Assembly (NCBI GenBank): GCA_003224525.1 | Contig: QHZB01000176.1 | Span: forward strand, 1-61,558 | Direction: 5' to 3' | DNA from: Acidobacteriota bacterium | GTDB taxonomy: Bacteria; Acidobacteriota; Terriglobia; Acidiferrales; UBA7541 | Length of the DNA stretch: 61,558 bases | Part shown: positions 36,966 to 46,198 of the stretch, piece by piece | Layout: the number at the start of each line of letters is the position of its first letter | Position numbering within the stretch: the first letter of the stretch is position 1 | Made by a program: the position numbers and the translations under genes | Notes under the pieces: generated by a model | The model's input: only the letters and a program-made list of their open reading frames with translations | Database searches by the model: none | Told to the model about the DNA's origin: nothing

Positions 36966-37915
36966 TTCCCGCTCACTTCCACCGCCGATGTGTGTGTACC
37001 GTCCGCCTCCACCAGGTTCGTAAAAAATTCTTCCAGCGTCGCTTTCACCTGTGCCACGGAAAGGATGCGCGCCCCGGCTGCTCGCAGTTGGTCGATTGCC
37101 GCGTACAATTCTTCCTCAGCCACCTGCAGCCGGTAACAGTCGCCCGTGCGCGTCGCCTTAGAAAGCAGCGGCGCATTGCTCGTCCCTCTCAACTCAAAAA
37201 GTATCTCCATTCCCTGCGTTTTCATGTCCACGAGTGTGCCCGGCGCGCCCACGCCCCGGAGTTTTCCGCCAACGATCACGCCGACGCGGTCGCACAACAT
37301 CTCTGCGTCCGAGAGAATGTGCGTGGAAAACATCACCGTCTTCCCCTCCCTCTTCAACTCCAGAATAATGTCGCGCACCTCGCGCCTGCCCACCGGGTCC
37401 AGCCCGGACATCGGCTCATCCAGAATCACTATTTTCGGATCGTGCAGTATCGCCTGCGCCAGCCCGACGCGCTGCAGCATCCCCTTCGAGTATTTGCGAA
37501 GCTGTATCTTGCGCGCGGTTTCCAGCCCCACCTTCTTCAGCATGCGTTCCACGCGTTCTTTCCGGTCAGCCGCAGTCAGGTCGTGAAAGCGCGCAAAATA
37601 GTCTAGCAATTCCGCCGCGGTCAAATAGTCGTAGAAGTAGGGCTGCTCGGGCAGGTAACCGATGTCCCGGTGCATTTCCACGTCGCTGATCGGCTTGCCG
37701 AGGATTCGCGCGCTTCCCGCCGTCGGGAAAATCAGCCTCATCAGCAGCTTGATGGTCGTCGATTTACCGGCGCCGTTCGGCCCAATAAAACCAAACACCT
37801 CGCCCGTCTCCACCTGCATGTTCAGCCCTTCAAGGGATGTTTTTTTCTTGAGGTGCAAGAACCCGAAGGGATATTCCTTGGTCAGATTCTCAATCTCAAT
37901 CGCTAGACCTGGCAT
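36962..37915 (-). CDS. ABC transporter ATP-binding protein
   Basis: This is a 317-residue ATPase with Walker A (FIGPNGAGKSTTIKLLMRL), the Q-loop region (IGYLPEQPYFYDYLTAAELL), signature (YSKGMLQRVGLAQAI) and Walker B (KIVILDEPMSGLDPVGRREV). An insert near residue 20 (GFLHLKKKTSLEG) distinguishes it from the exporter at 11511. It pairs with the permease at 36189. The radical SAM gene lies 106 bases upstream on the same strand and could share a transcript. Confidence 0.94.
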   Translation of the reverse strand: MPGLAIEIENLTKEYPFGFLHLKKKTSLEGLNMQVETGEVFGFIGPNGAGKSTTIKLLMRLIFPTAGSARILGKPISDVEMHRDIGYLPEQPYFYDYLTAAELLDYFARFHDLTAADRKERVERMLKKVGLETARKIQLRKYSKGMLQRVGLAQAILHDPKIVILDEPMSGLDPVGRREVRDIILELKREGKTVMFSTHILSDAEMLCDRVGVIVGGKLRGVGAPGTLVDMKTQGMEILFELRGTSNAPLLSKATRTGDCYRLQVAEEELYAAIDQLRAAGARILSVAQVKATLEEFFTNLVEADGTHTSAVEVSGK

Positions 37916-38021
37916 GCCTTCATTGTTAGCAAGCCGGGCTTGACCGTCAATCCCTCAACAGGAGGATGTGTGCGGAGAGAAAATACAAAGAAGGCAACAG
38001 CTCAGATTGGACCTTCCGAAA

Positions 38022-39098
38022 TCAGGAATCGCCGCGGACCTGCCCGATCTGCACCAGTTCCGCTTGCGGGGTTGCCGGCGACGTCATCGGCATCGGCTGG
38101 AGGTTCTGCGGGTCGCGCCAGTTGTCCAGAATGCCCACCTGCTGCACGCACGAAACCGTGCACCGCGGCGCGCAGAATTTCTTGGTGGAGTACTCGCGGT
38201 GGCGCATCTCCTGGGTGTACTCTGCCAGCGGAATCCCCGGATACCCGCGCTGCTGCGAGCACCAGTGCACCAGCCCGTCTTCGCAAATGTACAGGTACCG
38301 CGAGCCCGAGCGGCACCGCCAGCGGTGCTCCCGCCCGCGCGCCACGTTGTGCTGAAACTCGTTGAATCGCGAGAACGACCGCTTCCCCAGCGCCATGACT
38401 TCTTCAAAAATTTCCTGCTCGTGCGGTCCCAGCGGTTTCAACTGCCCGTTGTTGTCATGAATAATCCCCACCGTGCTGGTGAAGCCCAGCTCCACCGCCC
38501 GGTGCGCGATCTTGAGCGCATCCTCCGGATCTTTCACGCCGCTGCCCAGCACGGAGTTTATATTCACCTGAAACGCCGCGTACTGCGACAGCGTCACTAG
38601 CCGGCCGTCGAGCGTCTTCAAGCTTTTCTTGGAAACTTCGTCCGGCGCCACGTTATCAATGCTGATCTGCAGGTGCTCCAACCCCGCCTCGTTCAACCGC
38701 TCAATGCGTTCCCTGTTCAGGTAGAAACCGTTGGTGATCAACCCGGCGATCATGCCCCGCCGCCGCATGTGCCGAATCACTTCATCCAAATCCGGATGCA
38801 TCAGCGGTTCGCCTCCGCTGATCGTGATAATGGACGTGCCCATGTCCGCCAAAATGTCCAGGCGCTTCTTCATTTCCTCTAGCGGCACTGGCTTCGAGAA
38901 ATCGTCGAATTCATTGCAGTACGTGCACGCAAGATTGCACTGCCGCATGGGAATGATGTGCACCAGGATGGGGTGTTTCGTTGACGCGAGCGCTTTCCCA
39001 ATCATCTTCAACTCTCGCGCGCGCGTCCGCATGAACCGCAGCCGCCTCCGCAGCCGTGTTTTCGCACTTGCCCGAACTACGTTTGTTTCTTCAGCCAT
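38022..39098 (-). CDS. Radical SAM protein with SPASM-like C-terminus
   Basis: This is a 358-residue radical SAM enzyme. The cluster motif is [20 protein letters not shown] (C-x3-C-x2-C), followed by the SAM-binding [16 protein letters not shown] and [18 protein letters not shown]. The C-terminal part has [19 protein letters not shown] and [16 protein letters not shown]. This Cys-rich pattern resembles SPASM or twitch domains that bind further Fe-S clusters in peptide- or protein-modifying enzymes. A strong -10 box (TATAAT) lies 27 bases upstream. The next genes on the strand are an ABC exporter. I see no convincing precursor peptide, so the target is unknown. Confidence 0.88.
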   Translation of the reverse strand: MAEETNVVRASAKTRLRRRLRFMRTRARELKMIGKALASTKHPILVHIIPMRQCNLACTYCNEFDDFSKPVPLEEMKKRLDILADMGTSIITISGGEPLMHPDLDEVIRHMRRRGMIAGLITNGFYLNRERIERLNEAGLEHLQISIDNVAPDEVSKKSLKTLDGRLVTLSQYAAFQVNINSVLGSGVKDPEDALKIAHRAVELGFTSTVGIIHDNNGQLKPLGPHEQEIFEEVMALGKRSFSRFNEFQHNVARGREHRWRCRSGSRYLYICEDGLVHWCSQQRGYPGIPLAEYTQEMRHREYSTKKFCAPRCTVSCVQQVGILDNWRDPQNLQPMPMTSPATPQAELVQIGQVRGDS

Positions 39099-39124
39099 GA
39101 AAGAAGCAGAATCCCCTGCTGAAA

Positions 39125-39130
39125 ATTATA
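39125..39130 (-). promoter_or_regulatory. -10 box upstream of the radical SAM gene
   Basis: On the minus strand TATAAT matches the sigma-70 -10 consensus exactly, 27 bases before the ATG at 39098. No good -35 is seen at 16-18 bases, so the promoter would need an activator or be weak. Confidence 0.35.
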
Positions 39131-39317
39131 CATGACCGCGTTGAACGCTGCTGCCCTAATGCTCCATTCATACTGCTGCCCACCGCAAGTCAGCCACTCA
39201 TTCCAGATTCCAAAAAAAACACCATCGCTGCCAGCCGTCAACTAACCATCGCTGCTCCTCTGTCGTCAAATCCTCCAAAGGTCGGCGAAGACGAAGAGGT
39301 TGCCATACGAGGTGCTG

Positions 39318-41747
39318 ATGCAATCCCTGGGTTCCGATTTGCGCTTTGCCGCCCGCGAACTGCGTAAGCGGCCGGGCTTTACCCTCACTGCGGTCCTCTC
39401 CCTCGCTCTCGGGATCGGAGCCACAAGCGCCGTTTTCAGCGTCATCTATGCGGTCCTGCTTGACCCGTTCCCGTACCCAGGCTCCGATCGCATCATGGAG
39501 CTTCGCCTGGTGGACAAAGCCGGCAATGACCGGTTCACGGGCTTGAGTGGCCCTCAGATGGAGCGGCTTCGCCAAGCCAAATCCATCGAAAGCGTCGTTG
39601 GCATGGATTTTTGGAATCTGACCACCACTGACGGCGACCTCCCGGAAGACGTTCAATCCATACACATCTCCCCGGGCGCTCCCAACCACTGGGGCATTCC
39701 CGCTCTGAAGGGCCGCTGGTTAATTCCCTCCGACGCACCGCCGGGCGAGGATCCGCAACGCGTTGTGGTTCTCGGTTACCAGTTCTGGCAAAGATATTTC
39801 CTGGGCGATCCCGGCATCATTGGCCGCAAAATGCAGCTCGTTCACAAGACCTATGAGATCGTCGGTGTGATGCCGTCCCGGTTCAAATGGGGCGAAGGAG
39901 AGGTCTACCTTCCGCTGCATGTCACGCAAGACCCGCATATCGACTTCGCCGCTTCGCTGAAGCTCCGCCCGGGAGTTTCTGCCGCCCAAGCCAGTGCCGA
40001 ACTCCAGCCGATACTGGAAGAGTTCGCGAGACAATCGCCGGAGCGTTATCCCGAAAAATTTCGCGTCGGCCTGAAAAGTATTATCGAAGTGTACGCGAAG
40101 CCCCTTGGACCGACGCTCTATCTGCTGCTTGGCGCGGTAGCTTCCTTACTGCTGATCGGCTGTGCGAACGTGTCCATCTTGCTCCTGGCCCGAGGCGCCG
40201 AGCGCCAGCATGAGATGGCCGTGCGCGCCGCCGTGGGAGCCGACCGCCTGCGCATCATCCGGCAGTTAATTACCGAGTCTCTCGCCATCGCTGGCGCCGG
40301 AACCGTGCTCGGCGTTCTTCTGGCATGGAAGTGCCTTTCCCTGATCACCGCATTCCTGCCGCAAGGTTCCTTTCCCGCGGAATCGGTTATTAAGATGAAC
40401 GTGCCGGTGCTGTTCTTCAGTATCGCTCTGGCCGTCTCTACCGCGGTTGTGTTCGGCCTTTGGCCGGCGTTGCAACTCTCGCGGCCGGACATCGCCCGGC
40501 TGATGCAAAGCAGCGTGCGGCGCATGACCGGAAGCGCGCATGCCCGGCGTACCCACAGCGCCATGGTCGGCGCCCAGGTCGCCCTCACGCTTCTCCTTCT
40601 CACCGTGGCAAGCGCCGCGGCTAAGGGTTTTCTCCATCTCGTGAAGGTCGATCTCGGCTACGACCCGGGACACACGATGTCGGTCCCCATTCCCGTACAC
40701 GACAATACCCACGTTTCATGGCAGGACCGCTCCCAATACTTCGAGCAGCTCCGCGCGAAGGTCGCGGCGATGCCGCAAGTTGTCGCCGCCGGCATTTCGA
40801 CCAACGCCACGCCGCCATCGAATGGCAGCGATACCAGAATCGAAATCATGGGGAACAACGGGGAGAAGCCGGAGGCGCGCCTCAACTTCATAAGTCCAGA
40901 ATACTTTCCTGTCCTCCACATTTCCTTGGCGCAGGGCCGAATCTGGGATCAGACCGAAACCATGCGCGGCGCCCCGCTCGCGGTGATAAACCAGACTATG
41001 GCGCGGCAATATTGGCCAAACGGCAACGCCATCGGGCAACAAATCCGTATTCGCAATCTCAAAGGTGAGCCGCCTTACTCGCCGGCTGCTCCGGGAAGCG
41101 AAGGCTGGCTGCAAATCGTCGGCGTCGTCGCGGATGCCCGTAACGACGGCTTGCGAAACCCCATCAAACCTTCCATCTATGTGCCTTACACTCTGAGGCT
41201 GCGGATGTTCACCCAGATTCTGGTGCGCACCCACCTCGCGCCGATGTCGATTCTGCACGACATTCGCGCCCAGCTCGTTCAGGTGGACCCGGAACAGCAA
41301 GTGATGCGCGTTCGCGACCTGCAAGCCTGGATTACCGGTCAGACCGAATACGCGCAGCAGCGTCTTGTCGCTACGCTATTCGGTATCTTCTCGATTCTTG
41401 CGCTGGTCCTCGCCGCCGTCGGGCTTTACAGCGTGGTGTCCTACGGCGTTGCGACCCGCACGAACGAATTCGGCATTCGCATGGCCCTGGGCGCGAAATC
41501 GGCCGACGTATTTCGGATCGTCATGTCTTCTACGGCTGTGAATGTGGGTGGTGGGCTGGCGGTAGGTCTTCTGCTCTGCATCGCTTTCGACAAACTCGCC
41601 ACGAAGTGGGTGATGGAGAGTTCGCGCGACCCGCTCATCCTGGCCGGCGTAACACTGTTGCTCCTCGTGGCCGCGGCCCTGGCCTGCTTCGTTCCTGCGC
41701 GCCGCGCCTCCTTCGTCGATCCCATGGAAGCTCTGCGCTATGAATAG
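39318..41747 (+). CDS. Orphan MacB/FtsX-type permease (acidobacterial duplicated type)
   Basis: This is a protein of about 809 residues with the two-unit architecture of acidobacterial duplicated orphan permeases. The start SDLRFAARELRKRPGFTLTA, then VLSLALGIGATSAVFSVIYA, is typical. The first FtsX domain (LYLLLGAVASLLLIGCANVS) includes the QLITESLAIAGAG region. A periplasmic MacB-type segment follows, and a second FtsX domain (LFGIFSILALVLAAVGLYSV, GIRMALGAKSADVFRIVMSS) closes the protein. No ATPase gene is adjacent, hence orphan. I chose the ATG at 39318; a TTG at 39300 with GAGG upstream is also possible. The role is unknown. Confidence 0.93.
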   Translation: MQSLGSDLRFAARELRKRPGFTLTAVLSLALGIGATSAVFSVIYAVLLDPFPYPGSDRIMELRLVDKAGNDRFTGLSGPQMERLRQAKSIESVVGMDFWNLTTTDGDLPEDVQSIHISPGAPNHWGIPALKGRWLIPSDAPPGEDPQRVVVLGYQFWQRYFLGDPGIIGRKMQLVHKTYEIVGVMPSRFKWGEGEVYLPLHVTQDPHIDFAASLKLRPGVSAAQASAELQPILEEFARQSPERYPEKFRVGLKSIIEVYAKPLGPTLYLLLGAVASLLLIGCANVSILLLARGAERQHEMAVRAAVGADRLRIIRQLITESLAIAGAGTVLGVLLAWKCLSLITAFLPQGSFPAESVIKMNVPVLFFSIALAVSTAVVFGLWPALQLSRPDIARLMQSSVRRMTGSAHARRTHSAMVGAQVALTLLLLTVASAAAKGFLHLVKVDLGYDPGHTMSVPIPVHDNTHVSWQDRSQYFEQLRAKVAAMPQVVAAGISTNATPPSNGSDTRIEIMGNNGEKPEARLNFISPEYFPVLHISLAQGRIWDQTETMRGAPLAVINQTMARQYWPNGNAIGQQIRIRNLKGEPPYSPAAPGSEGWLQIVGVVADARNDGLRNPIKPSIYVPYTLRLRMFTQILVRTHLAPMSILHDIRAQLVQVDPEQQVMRVRDLQAWITGQTEYAQQRLVATLFGIFSILALVLAAVGLYSVVSYGVATRTNEFGIRMALGAKSADVFRIVMSSTAVNVGGGLAVGLLLCIAFDKLATKWVMESSRDPLILAGVTLLLLVAAALACFVPARRASFVDPMEALRYE

Positions 41748-41925
41748 CCCACAGTTTCCCTCAGTCTGGAGCCGACCTCGTAATAAGGAGGATGGCGCGA
41801 CCCCTCGATGTCACCGCGGGCAGCTTCGTCTTCCATGCACAAAACGATAGCTCGCCAACAGGACTTCCTCGTAGGTCCTTTAGCTGAAACACTTATGGAT
41901 CTCCCCGCAAGCGTTGTGAACTAAG

Positions 41926-41945
41926 CACTTACAAAAAACAGGGGG
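41926..41945 (+). repeat. Dispersed 20-bp repeat, copy 2
   Basis: CACTTACAAAAAACAGGGGG is identical to the minus-strand sequence at 3540-3559. Both copies are intergenic and both are preceded by A-rich bases and followed by G/C-rich ones. Confidence 0.7.
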
Positions 41946-42182
41946 GCCCGTTATGGTTAACCAGCTATTTCTTCGGAGCAACTATCGCACCTTGGCAATC
42001 CAATCCAAGGAACGTCTGGTCCATCAGTCACAGGCCTACGCCAACCCGGTCGGGGGCGCTCTCAGTGACCGGTGAGGGCGGCCGGGTCGGGATGTCAATT
42101 CTGATTCATTTTTTCTGCTTTCACCTGTTACCTTCAACCTCCCCGCGCTTGCCCCAGTCACAAGTCACTTGTCACCTGCCTG

Positions 42183-42199
42183 CCCCGACTTTGTCGGGG
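42183..42199. repeat. Perfect hairpin upstream of fumC
   Basis: CCCCGAC-TTT-GTCGGGG forms a seven-base stem with a three-base loop, 45 bases before the fumC ATG. It lacks a T-run, so it is more likely a palindromic element or a leader hairpin than a terminator. Confidence 0.5.
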
Positions 42200-42244
42200 T
42201 CACTTGCTGGTAGAATCGGGGCAGCAGCCATTCAAGGAGTCCCC

Positions 42245-43660
42245 ATGTCTGAAGCCGCAAAGCCAGCAGCCTCCGCTCCGACCCGCACCGAATCCGACTC
42301 TATGGGTAAGATCGACGTCCCCGCCGACCGCTACTACGGCGCGCAGACCGCCCGCTCGCTCATCCACTTCGCCATCGGCAAGGACGTTATGCCGACTGAG
42401 CTGATTCGCGCGTTCGGCATCCTTAAAAAAGCCGCCGCGCTCGTCAATCAGGGCCTCGGCAAACTTCCGCCGGATAAAGCCGCGCTCATCACGCAAGCCG
42501 CCGATGAAGTCATCGCCGGAAAACTCAACGATCACTTCCCTCTTCGCGTCTGGCAAACCGGCAGCGGGACACAAACCAACATGAACGTCAACGAAGTCAT
42601 CTCCAATCGCGCCATCGAGATTGCAGGCGGCGAAATGGGCAGCAAAAAACCCATCCATCCCAACGACGACGTCAACATGTCGCAGTCCTCCAACGACACG
42701 TTTCCCGCCGCCATGCACATCGCCGCCGCTTCGGAAACCGCGCGCCGCCTCCTCCCCGCGATCAAAACTCTCCGCGACGCCCTCGACGCCAAAGCCAAAG
42801 AGTTCGCGGACATCGTAAAAATCGGCCGCACCCATTTGCAGGACGCCACGCCGCTCACCCTCGGCCAGGAATTTTCCGGCTACGTGAATCTGCTCGACCG
42901 CGGTGGCGGCCGCGTCGCCGTCGCTCTCGACGGCCTCTACGATCTGGCCATCGGTGGCACTGCCGTCGGCACGGGCCTCAACGCTCACCCTGAATTTGCC
43001 GAACGCGCCGCCCGCAAAATCGCCGAGCTCACCGGCCTTCCCTTCCGCTCTCATCCCAATAAATTCGCCGCGCTCTCCGCGCACGACGAAATCGTCTTTG
43101 CCTCCGGCGCGTTAAAAACTCTGGCGGCTTCGCTGTTCAAAATAGCTAACGACATTCGCTGGCTCGCCTCCGGCCCGCGCTGCGGTCTCGGCGAACTGAC
43201 TCTTCCCGAAAACGAGCCCGGGTCTTCGATTATGCCGGGCAAGGTAAATCCCACGCAGTCCGAAGCCCTCACCATGGTCGCCGTGCAAGTCATGGGCTAT
43301 GACGCGGCCATCGGCTTCGCCGGCTCCCAAGGCAATTTCGAGCTGAACGTCTTCAAACCGGTGATGATTTATAATTATCTGCACTCCGTGGAACTGCTCG
43401 CCGACGCCTGCAACAGTTTCGTCGAGCACTGCGTCAACGGCATCGAAGCCAATCGCGAGCAGATCGACCACTACGTCCAAAATTCCCTGATGCTGGTCAC
43501 CGCACTCGCCCCGAAAATCGGCTATGACCAAGCCGCCCAGGTCGCCAAAGCCGCCCACAAGGCCCACATCAGCCTCCGCGAAGCCGCCCTCAATCTCGGC
43601 TACGTCACCGCCGAAGAATTCGACGCCCTCGTCAAACCCGAGGACATGACACATCCATGA
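42245..43660 (+). CDS. fumC: Fumarate hydratase class II
   Basis: FumC interconverts fumarate and malate in the TCA cycle. The 471-residue protein has the superfamily signature [20 protein letters not shown]. It also shows [40 protein letters not shown] and [21 protein letters not shown] chose the ATG at 42245, which has AAGGAG five bases upstream; the longer frame to 42065 has no homology. The N-terminal 20 residues are Ala/Pro-rich and probably flexible. Confidence 0.97.
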   Translation: MSEAAKPAASAPTRTESDSMGKIDVPADRYYGAQTARSLIHFAIGKDVMPTELIRAFGILKKAAALVNQGLGKLPPDKAALITQAADEVIAGKLNDHFPLRVWQTGSGTQTNMNVNEVISNRAIEIAGGEMGSKKPIHPNDDVNMSQSSNDTFPAAMHIAAASETARRLLPAIKTLRDALDAKAKEFADIVKIGRTHLQDATPLTLGQEFSGYVNLLDRGGGRVAVALDGLYDLAIGGTAVGTGLNAHPEFAERAARKIAELTGLPFRSHPNKFAALSAHDEIVFASGALKTLAASLFKIANDIRWLASGPRCGLGELTLPENEPGSSIMPGKVNPTQSEALTMVAVQVMGYDAAIGFAGSQGNFELNVFKPVMIYNYLHSVELLADACNSFVEHCVNGIEANREQIDHYVQNSLMLVTALAPKIGYDQAAQVAKAAHKAHISLREAALNLGYVTAEEFDALVKPEDMTHP

Positions 43661-43685
43661 CATACCCGACAGGAGGTGCCGTCTA

Positions 43686-44028
43686 GTGGCGGATCGACTT
43701 GAGGTTCTGCGCGAGTATCGAGTAAGGATTGTTCCTGGGAGTGAGTCCAGCCCGATTGGAGCGGACGACCTCGGTCGTCGCACCAAATTAATTCGGCGGT
43801 GTCCCCGACGAAGTCCAGCCCAGCGGATCTGACAAACTCGTGTGTCCGCAGTGCCACCTCAAAATGTCCTTTGTGGCGCAGATTGACTCGTTCGAGCACA
43901 ATGACGAAAACAATCCAAATCGTAGAGACTACGGAAAACAGCATTTTATGTTCGGCGATGTCGGCATGATCTACGTCTGGTTTTGTTTCGATTGTTTGGT
44001 GCCCTTTGCGACTATGGACTGTTATTGA
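43686..44028 (+). pseudogene. DUF1963-like zinc-ribbon protein, frameshifted
   Basis: A GTG at 43686 with a perfect AGGAGG (43671-43676) opens the frame ADRLEVLREYRVRIVPGSES, then SPIGADDLGRRTKLI. Near 43790-43797 one base is gained, and the sequence continues in another frame as GGVPDEVQPSGSDKLVCPQC, KMSFVAQIDSFEHNDENN and MFGDVGMIYVWFCFDCL, ending MDCY. The end pattern (QIDS, then GDVGMIYVW) resembles the C-terminus of DUF1963/YwqG proteins. The two Cys pairs (CPQC, CFDC) suggest a zinc ribbon. The full product would be about 113 residues. It is either recently broken or a sequence error. Confidence 0.65.
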
Positions 44029-44074
44029 CTGCGGCAGTGCGTGTATGTCGCATTTCTAGTGCTCAGGAGGCTCC

Positions 44075-45118
44075 GTGAAAAGCTGGGCGATCCGATTCTC
44101 TATTCTCACGGTGATCTGCACATTCTGTTTGGGGATGCCTAAGGCGAACGGGCAGACGACGTACACGCTGAAGCCGACGCCGAAGACGGTGGCGTGGGGC
44201 TACTACGATGCAAAGACACCGCCTGTGCTGCGGGTCAAGTCGGGCGACACGGTGGAAATTCAGACGCTTATCACGAATAGTCCGAAACGGCTCGAAGATG
44301 CTGGCCTGCCGCCGGATCAGGTCGAGCAATCGCTTCGCGACATCACCGATCAGGTGAAGGACAAGGGGCCGGGCGGACACATTTTGACGGGACCGATTTA
44401 CATCGAAGGCGCGGAAATTGGCGACGTGCTCGAAGTAAAACTTCTCGCCATAAAACTTGCCATTCCTTACGCCTACAATGCCTTCGGCCCCGGGCGCGGC
44501 TATCTGCCGGACGATTATCCTTACGCGAAGATGAAAATCATTCCGCTGGATGAAAAGCGCATGGTGGCGAAATTCGCGCCGGACATCGAGATTCCGCTGC
44601 ATCCCTTTTTTGGCAGCATGGGCGACGCGCCGCCGGAGAGCGCGGGCCGCTTCAACAGCGCGCCGCCATGGATTATGGCGGGCAATCTAGATAACAAAGA
44701 CCTCGTCGCCGGCACCACGCTCTACATACCCGTGCATACGCCCGGCGCGCTCTTTGAAGTGGGCGACGGCCATGCCGGACAGGGCGACGGCGAGGTGGAC
44801 ATCACCGCACTCGAAACATCGCTCATCGGCACGTTTCAATTCATCGTGCGCAAGGACAAGCACCTGAAGTGGCCGCGCGCCGAAACGCCCACGCACTACA
44901 TCACCATGGGTCTCAACGATGACCTGAATGCCTGTGCCACGCTCGCCGTCCGTGAGATGATCGATTTCCTCGTGACCGAAAAGCACCTCTCCCGCGACGA
45001 TGCCTACATGCTCGCGAGCGTCGCCGCCGACCTCCACATCACCGAACTCGTCGACGGCAACAAAGGCGTCCACATGATGCTCCCCAAATCCATCTTTGTT
45101 TCTGCCTCCCCAAAATGA
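44075..45118 (+). CDS. Exported acetamidase/formamidase-family protein
   Basis: This 347-residue protein is of the FmdA/AmdA family, whose members hydrolyse formamide, acetamide and similar amides. A signal peptide is present (MKSWAIRFSILTVICTFCLG), which is unusual for the classical cytoplasmic enzymes but occurs in many relatives. Family segments are GPGGHILTGPIYIEGAEIGD, HPFFGSMGDAPPESAGRFNS and PPWIMAGNLDNKDLVAGTTL, with GDGHAGQGDGEVDITALET near residue 230. The start is GTG with AGGAGG just upstream. It overlaps the MBL-fold gene by four bases. Confidence 0.92.
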   Translation: MKSWAIRFSILTVICTFCLGMPKANGQTTYTLKPTPKTVAWGYYDAKTPPVLRVKSGDTVEIQTLITNSPKRLEDAGLPPDQVEQSLRDITDQVKDKGPGGHILTGPIYIEGAEIGDVLEVKLLAIKLAIPYAYNAFGPGRGYLPDDYPYAKMKIIPLDEKRMVAKFAPDIEIPLHPFFGSMGDAPPESAGRFNSAPPWIMAGNLDNKDLVAGTTLYIPVHTPGALFEVGDGHAGQGDGEVDITALETSLIGTFQFIVRKDKHLKWPRAETPTHYITMGLNDDLNACATLAVREMIDFLVTEKHLSRDDAYMLASVAADLHITELVDGNKGVHMMLPKSIFVSASPK

Positions 45119-46173
45119 AAACGCCGACTCTCATTTTCCTGGTCTCATTGACGGCGCCGACTGTCACCCCGCCACGGTTTTTCCGTGCCCTCTGCACTCC
45201 CGCCTCTCCGTCCTCGGTGTTAAATCCTTTTCTTCCGGTGGTTTCGGCTTCCCTTGTAGTGGCGCAGCATGCTGCGCCACTGCTGCCGAGCCTACAAACG
45301 AACGTGCAAATCCCCGAATGGTGCCGCCCGCTCCCCCGCCCCGAATATAAATCGCTCCAGCGCGTTCTTCCGGAAGATCCCTGGTTTGAAGTCTACAAGG
45401 TCGCGCCGGGAATCTTTGCCATTTACGAACCGCATCAAGCGGAAGAAGTCATCTCCTACCTGATTGTTGGCAACAAGCAGGCCGTGCTGTTCGACACCGG
45501 CATGGGCATCAGCGACATTCGCAAAGTCACGACAAAATTGACTTCGCGTCCGGTGGTGGTGCTGAACTCGCATACGCACGACGATCACGTTGGCGGCAAC
45601 TGGCAGTTCACTTTCGTTTACGGCATGGACACCGATTTCACGCGGACGAATGCGAAAGGTTCGCGCGAAGATGCACAGGCGGAAATCACTCCCGATCAAC
45701 TCTGCGGAGATTTGCCAAAGGCGTTCAATCCAAAAACCTACGCCACAAAACCCTGGAAAATCTCGCACTTCATTCACGATGGCTTTAAAATAAATCTCGG
45801 CGGCCGCACGCTGGAAGTGATTTCCACGCCGGGCCACACGCCTGACGCGATTTCGCTGCTCGACGGCGAAAACGGATTGCTTTTTACGGGCGACACGTAC
45901 TATCCCGCCCCGATCTGGCTCTTTCGGCCGGAGACCGATCTCGATGCCTACGTTGCTTCCGTAAAGCGTCTCGCGGCGCTGGCCCCGGAGTTGAAACTGG
46001 TTTTGGGAGCGCACAATATCCCCGTCGCGCAGCCGGCGGTGCTCCCGGGACTCGTCGACGCCATCCAAGCGGTGAGATCCAGCCAAGGCGTCGTCAAGCC
46101 GGCGGGGAAAGGCAAAGTCATCCACAGTTTTGGAGGTTTCACTTTTCTTCTTGCCGCTGCCCGCAAGGAGTAA
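45115..46173 (+). CDS. Exported MBL-fold metallohydrolase
   Basis: This 352-residue metallo-beta-lactamase-fold protein has the zinc motif VVLNSHTHDDHVGGNWQF. Further ligands lie in ISTPGHTPDAISLLDGENGL, then LFTGDTYYPAPIW and LGAHNIPVAQP. The N-terminal 65 residues are hydrophobic and Pro/Ser-rich and include a stretch (SLVVAQHAAPLLP) coded by a perfect 24-base palindrome. Its start overlaps the acetamidase-like gene (ATGA), so the two may act in sequence on one substrate. The substrate is unknown. Confidence 0.9.
   Translation: MKTPTLIFLVSLTAPTVTPPRFFRALCTPASPSSVLNPFLPVVSASLVVAQHAAPLLPSLQTNVQIPEWCRPLPRPEYKSLQRVLPEDPWFEVYKVAPGIFAIYEPHQAEEVISYLIVGNKQAVLFDTGMGISDIRKVTTKLTSRPVVVLNSHTHDDHVGGNWQFTFVYGMDTDFTRTNAKGSREDAQAEITPDQLCGDLPKAFNPKTYATKPWKISHFIHDGFKINLGGRTLEVISTPGHTPDAISLLDGENGLLFTGDTYYPAPIWLFRPETDLDAYVASVKRLAALAPELKLVLGAHNIPVAQPAVLPGLVDAIQAVRSSQGVVKPAGKGKVIHSFGGFTFLLAAARKE
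45258..45281. repeat. Perfect 24-bp palindrome inside the MBL-fold gene
   Basis: The left half AGTGGCGCAGCA (45258-45269) is mirrored exactly by TGCTGCGCCACT (45270-45281), with no loop. It lies in the poorly conserved N-terminal part of the coding region and does not break the frame. Confidence 0.75.
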
Positions 46174-46198
46174 AATTTCTTGTGCACGGCCGCCATTC

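Larger units (their letters stand above)
41748..42244. other. Non-coding stretch upstream of fumC
   Basis: I see no convincing gene in these 497 bases. It contains the second copy of the 20-base dispersed repeat (41926-41945), a short unconvincing 40-codon ORF (41953-42075), the near-palindrome ACAAGT-C-ACTTGT, and the hairpin at 42183-42199. The fumC promoter probably lies here. Confidence 0.5.

Noticed and set aside
39099-39179. 26-codon ORF ending at the radical SAM start, considered as a precursor peptide
   Set aside because: No leader/core pattern, it overlaps the promoter -10 box, and lacks a ribosome site.
41953-42075. 40-codon ORF upstream of fumC
   Set aside because: No ribosome site, no membrane or domain pattern; length is expected by chance.
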